A DNA stretch of 7,156 nucleotides, taken from NCBI GenBank assembly GCA_964436865.1, contig CAYTFK010000345.1:1-7156 (forward strand). The letters are read 5' to 3'. Under the pieces are notes generated by a model, which did not search any database, was not told the origin of the DNA, and saw nothing but the letters and a program-made list of their open reading frames with translations. Positions within the stretch are counted from its first letter, which is position 1. Each line of letters starts with the position of its first letter. A program made the position numbers and the translations under genes. Below, one piece after another: positions 6,121-7,156 of this stretch. Source of the DNA: JAXGPP01 sp964436865 (GTDB lineage: Bacteria; Planctomycetota; Planctomycetia; Pirellulales; Thermoguttaceae).

Positions 6121-6174
6121 TGCGGGTAGTCAACGCCCGTTCACGTCTTCCCACCTCCCGGTGACTCCCTCGTC

Positions 6175-7156
6175 ATGCCACGCGAAGCCATCTTCCAGCC
6201 GACGCCTGACTTTCCCGACGAGGATCGGGACCTGCGACCCCAGCGAATGGGGGAGATGATCGGGCAACGCGACGTATTCGAACGCGTCCACATCGCCATC
6301 GACGCAGCCTCCAAACGCAGTGAACCCCTCGGCCACATCCTTTTCGACGGCCCCCCCGGCCTGGGCAAGACGACCTTCGCCACCTGCATCCCGCGCGACC
6401 TGGGCGTGAATTTCCAGATTGCCAGCGGTGCGACTCTTAAGGCCCCCAAGGACCTCATCCCCTACCTCACCAACGCCGAAGAACGCTCCGTGCTGTTCAT
6501 CGACGAGATCCACCGCATGCAGAAGGCGGTGGAAGAATTCCTCTACCCCGCCATGGAGGATTTCCGCATCGATCTCACCTTGGGCGAGGGTGTCAACGCG
6601 CGAACGCTCAACCTGCAGCTCAAGCCCTTCACCCTCATCGGCGCGACCACGCGAACCGGTCTGCTCTCCGCTCCGCTCCGCGACCGCTTCCAGATGCGCG
6701 AGCACCTCGACTTCTACACCGCCGACGAACTCTCCGAAATCGTCCGCCGCAACGCGAAAAAACTCCGGGTGGAAATCGCCGATGAGGCCGCCGCCGAGAT
6801 CGCCAACCGCAGCCGGGGCACACCGCGACTGGCCAACAATCGCCTCCGCTGGGTCCGCGATTACGCACAAAGCCGGGCCGACGGCATCATCACGCTGCGC
6901 GTCGCCCGCGATGCCCTCGAGATGCAGGGGATCGACGTCATGGGGCTCGACGTCCAGGACCGGAAATACCTCCTCACCATCGCCCGGGTGTTCGGTGGTG
7001 GACCGGTGGGAGTCGAGTCGGTCGCCCATACCATGAACGTCGCCCCCGACACTCTCATCGATGAAGTCGAGCCGTTCCTCCTCCGCAGCGAACTCGTGAT
7101 TCGCACGCCCCGCGGCCGACGCCTCACCCCGCGGGGCTTCGATCATGTCGGCCTCA
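6175..7156 (+). CDS. ruvB: Holliday junction branch migration ATPase RuvB (3' end cut by window edge)
   Basis: RuvB is the hexameric AAA+ motor that pumps DNA through the RuvA-bound junction. 327 codons plus one base are visible, so only the extreme C-terminus is missing (E. coli RuvB has 336 residues). Walker A GPPGLGKTT is at 59-67, Walker B LFIDEIHR at 107-114, sensor I TLIGATTR at 153-160, the arginine-finger segment APLRDRF at 166-172, and sensor II GTPR at 215-218. The winged-helix end reads TLIDEVEPFLL followed by VIRTPRGRRLTPRGF. After sensor II the sequence is LANNRLRWVRDYA, where E. coli has IANRLLRRVRDFA. The ATG at 6175 gives MPREAIFQPT; no SD is visible, only a pyrimidine-rich leader. 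It is separated from ruvA by the two zinc-ribbon genes and may have its own promoter at 6112-6120. Confidence 0.97.
   Translation, partial: MPREAIFQPTPDFPDEDRDLRPQRMGEMIGQRDVFERVHIAIDAASKRSEPLGHILFDGPPGLGKTTFATCIPRDLGVNFQIASGATLKAPKDLIPYLTNAEERSVLFIDEIHRMQKAVEEFLYPAMEDFRIDLTLGEGVNARTLNLQLKPFTLIGATTRTGLLSAPLRDRFQMREHLDFYTADELSEIVRRNAKKLRVEIADEAAAEIANRSRGTPRLANNRLRWVRDYAQSRADGIITLRVARDALEMQGIDVMGLDVQDRKYLLTIARVFGGGPVGVESVAHTMNVAPDTLIDEVEPFLLRSELVIRTPRGRRLTPRGFDHVGL

Noticed and set aside
6130..7146. Minus-strand open frame of 338 codons opposite ruvB
   Set aside because: RuvB on the plus strand has every AAA+ motif in order; the opposite frame is a composition shadow with no recognisable domain.

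Overview
This window is ordinary chromosomal DNA from a GC-rich bacterium. It is tightly packed with housekeeping genes and has no mobile element, CRISPR array, rRNA or tRNA that I can see. A planctomycete, perhaps Pirellula-like, is the best guess. That inference rests on remembered family features: the long EGNPMQGRMTPRLIGF segment of RuvA, the NNRLRWVRDY variant in RuvB, the long insert before the KISKS loop of CysS, many genes without Shine-Dalgarno (SD) sites, and the ispF-cysS-ruvC-ruvA order. No database search was possible.

Layout: positions 1-326 hold the N-terminal part of an ABC transporter ATPase on the minus strand, cut by the window edge. Positions 327 to about 600 are the divergent spacer. 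It carries a good sigma-70-type promoter reading rightward, with a small perfect dyad between its -35 and -10. Then, all on the plus strand, come ispF (isoprenoid precursor synthesis), cysS (cysteinyl-tRNA synthetase), ruvC (Holliday junction resolvase), ruvA (junction-binding subunit), two tandem paralogous zinc-ribbon proteins with C-terminal membrane anchors (3979-5049 and 5126-6097), and ruvB (branch-migration motor), which runs off the right edge about 327 codons in.

Gene logic: the spacers from ispF to ruvB are short (24-82 nt) and no terminator is visible, so co-transcription from the promoter at 521-549 is plausible. A possible extended -10 at 6112-6120 may give ruvB its own input. 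RuvA, RuvB and RuvC form the RuvABC resolvasome. The two zinc-ribbon genes sitting between ruvA and ruvB are the least understood content. They share a four-Cys-pair N-terminus, a common core and a strongly conserved pre-membrane motif containing LVNGQTG.

Points worth a second look: ispF seems to begin at an ACG codon behind a strong SD; ruvA begins at TTG; the acidic-pin loop of RuvA is longer than in E. coli and lacks one of the two acidic residues; CysS has a roughly 22-residue insert before its KMSKS-type loop; and the paralogous membrane zinc-ribbon pair interrupts the ruv cluster. I see no clear sign of a novel defence or mobile system.
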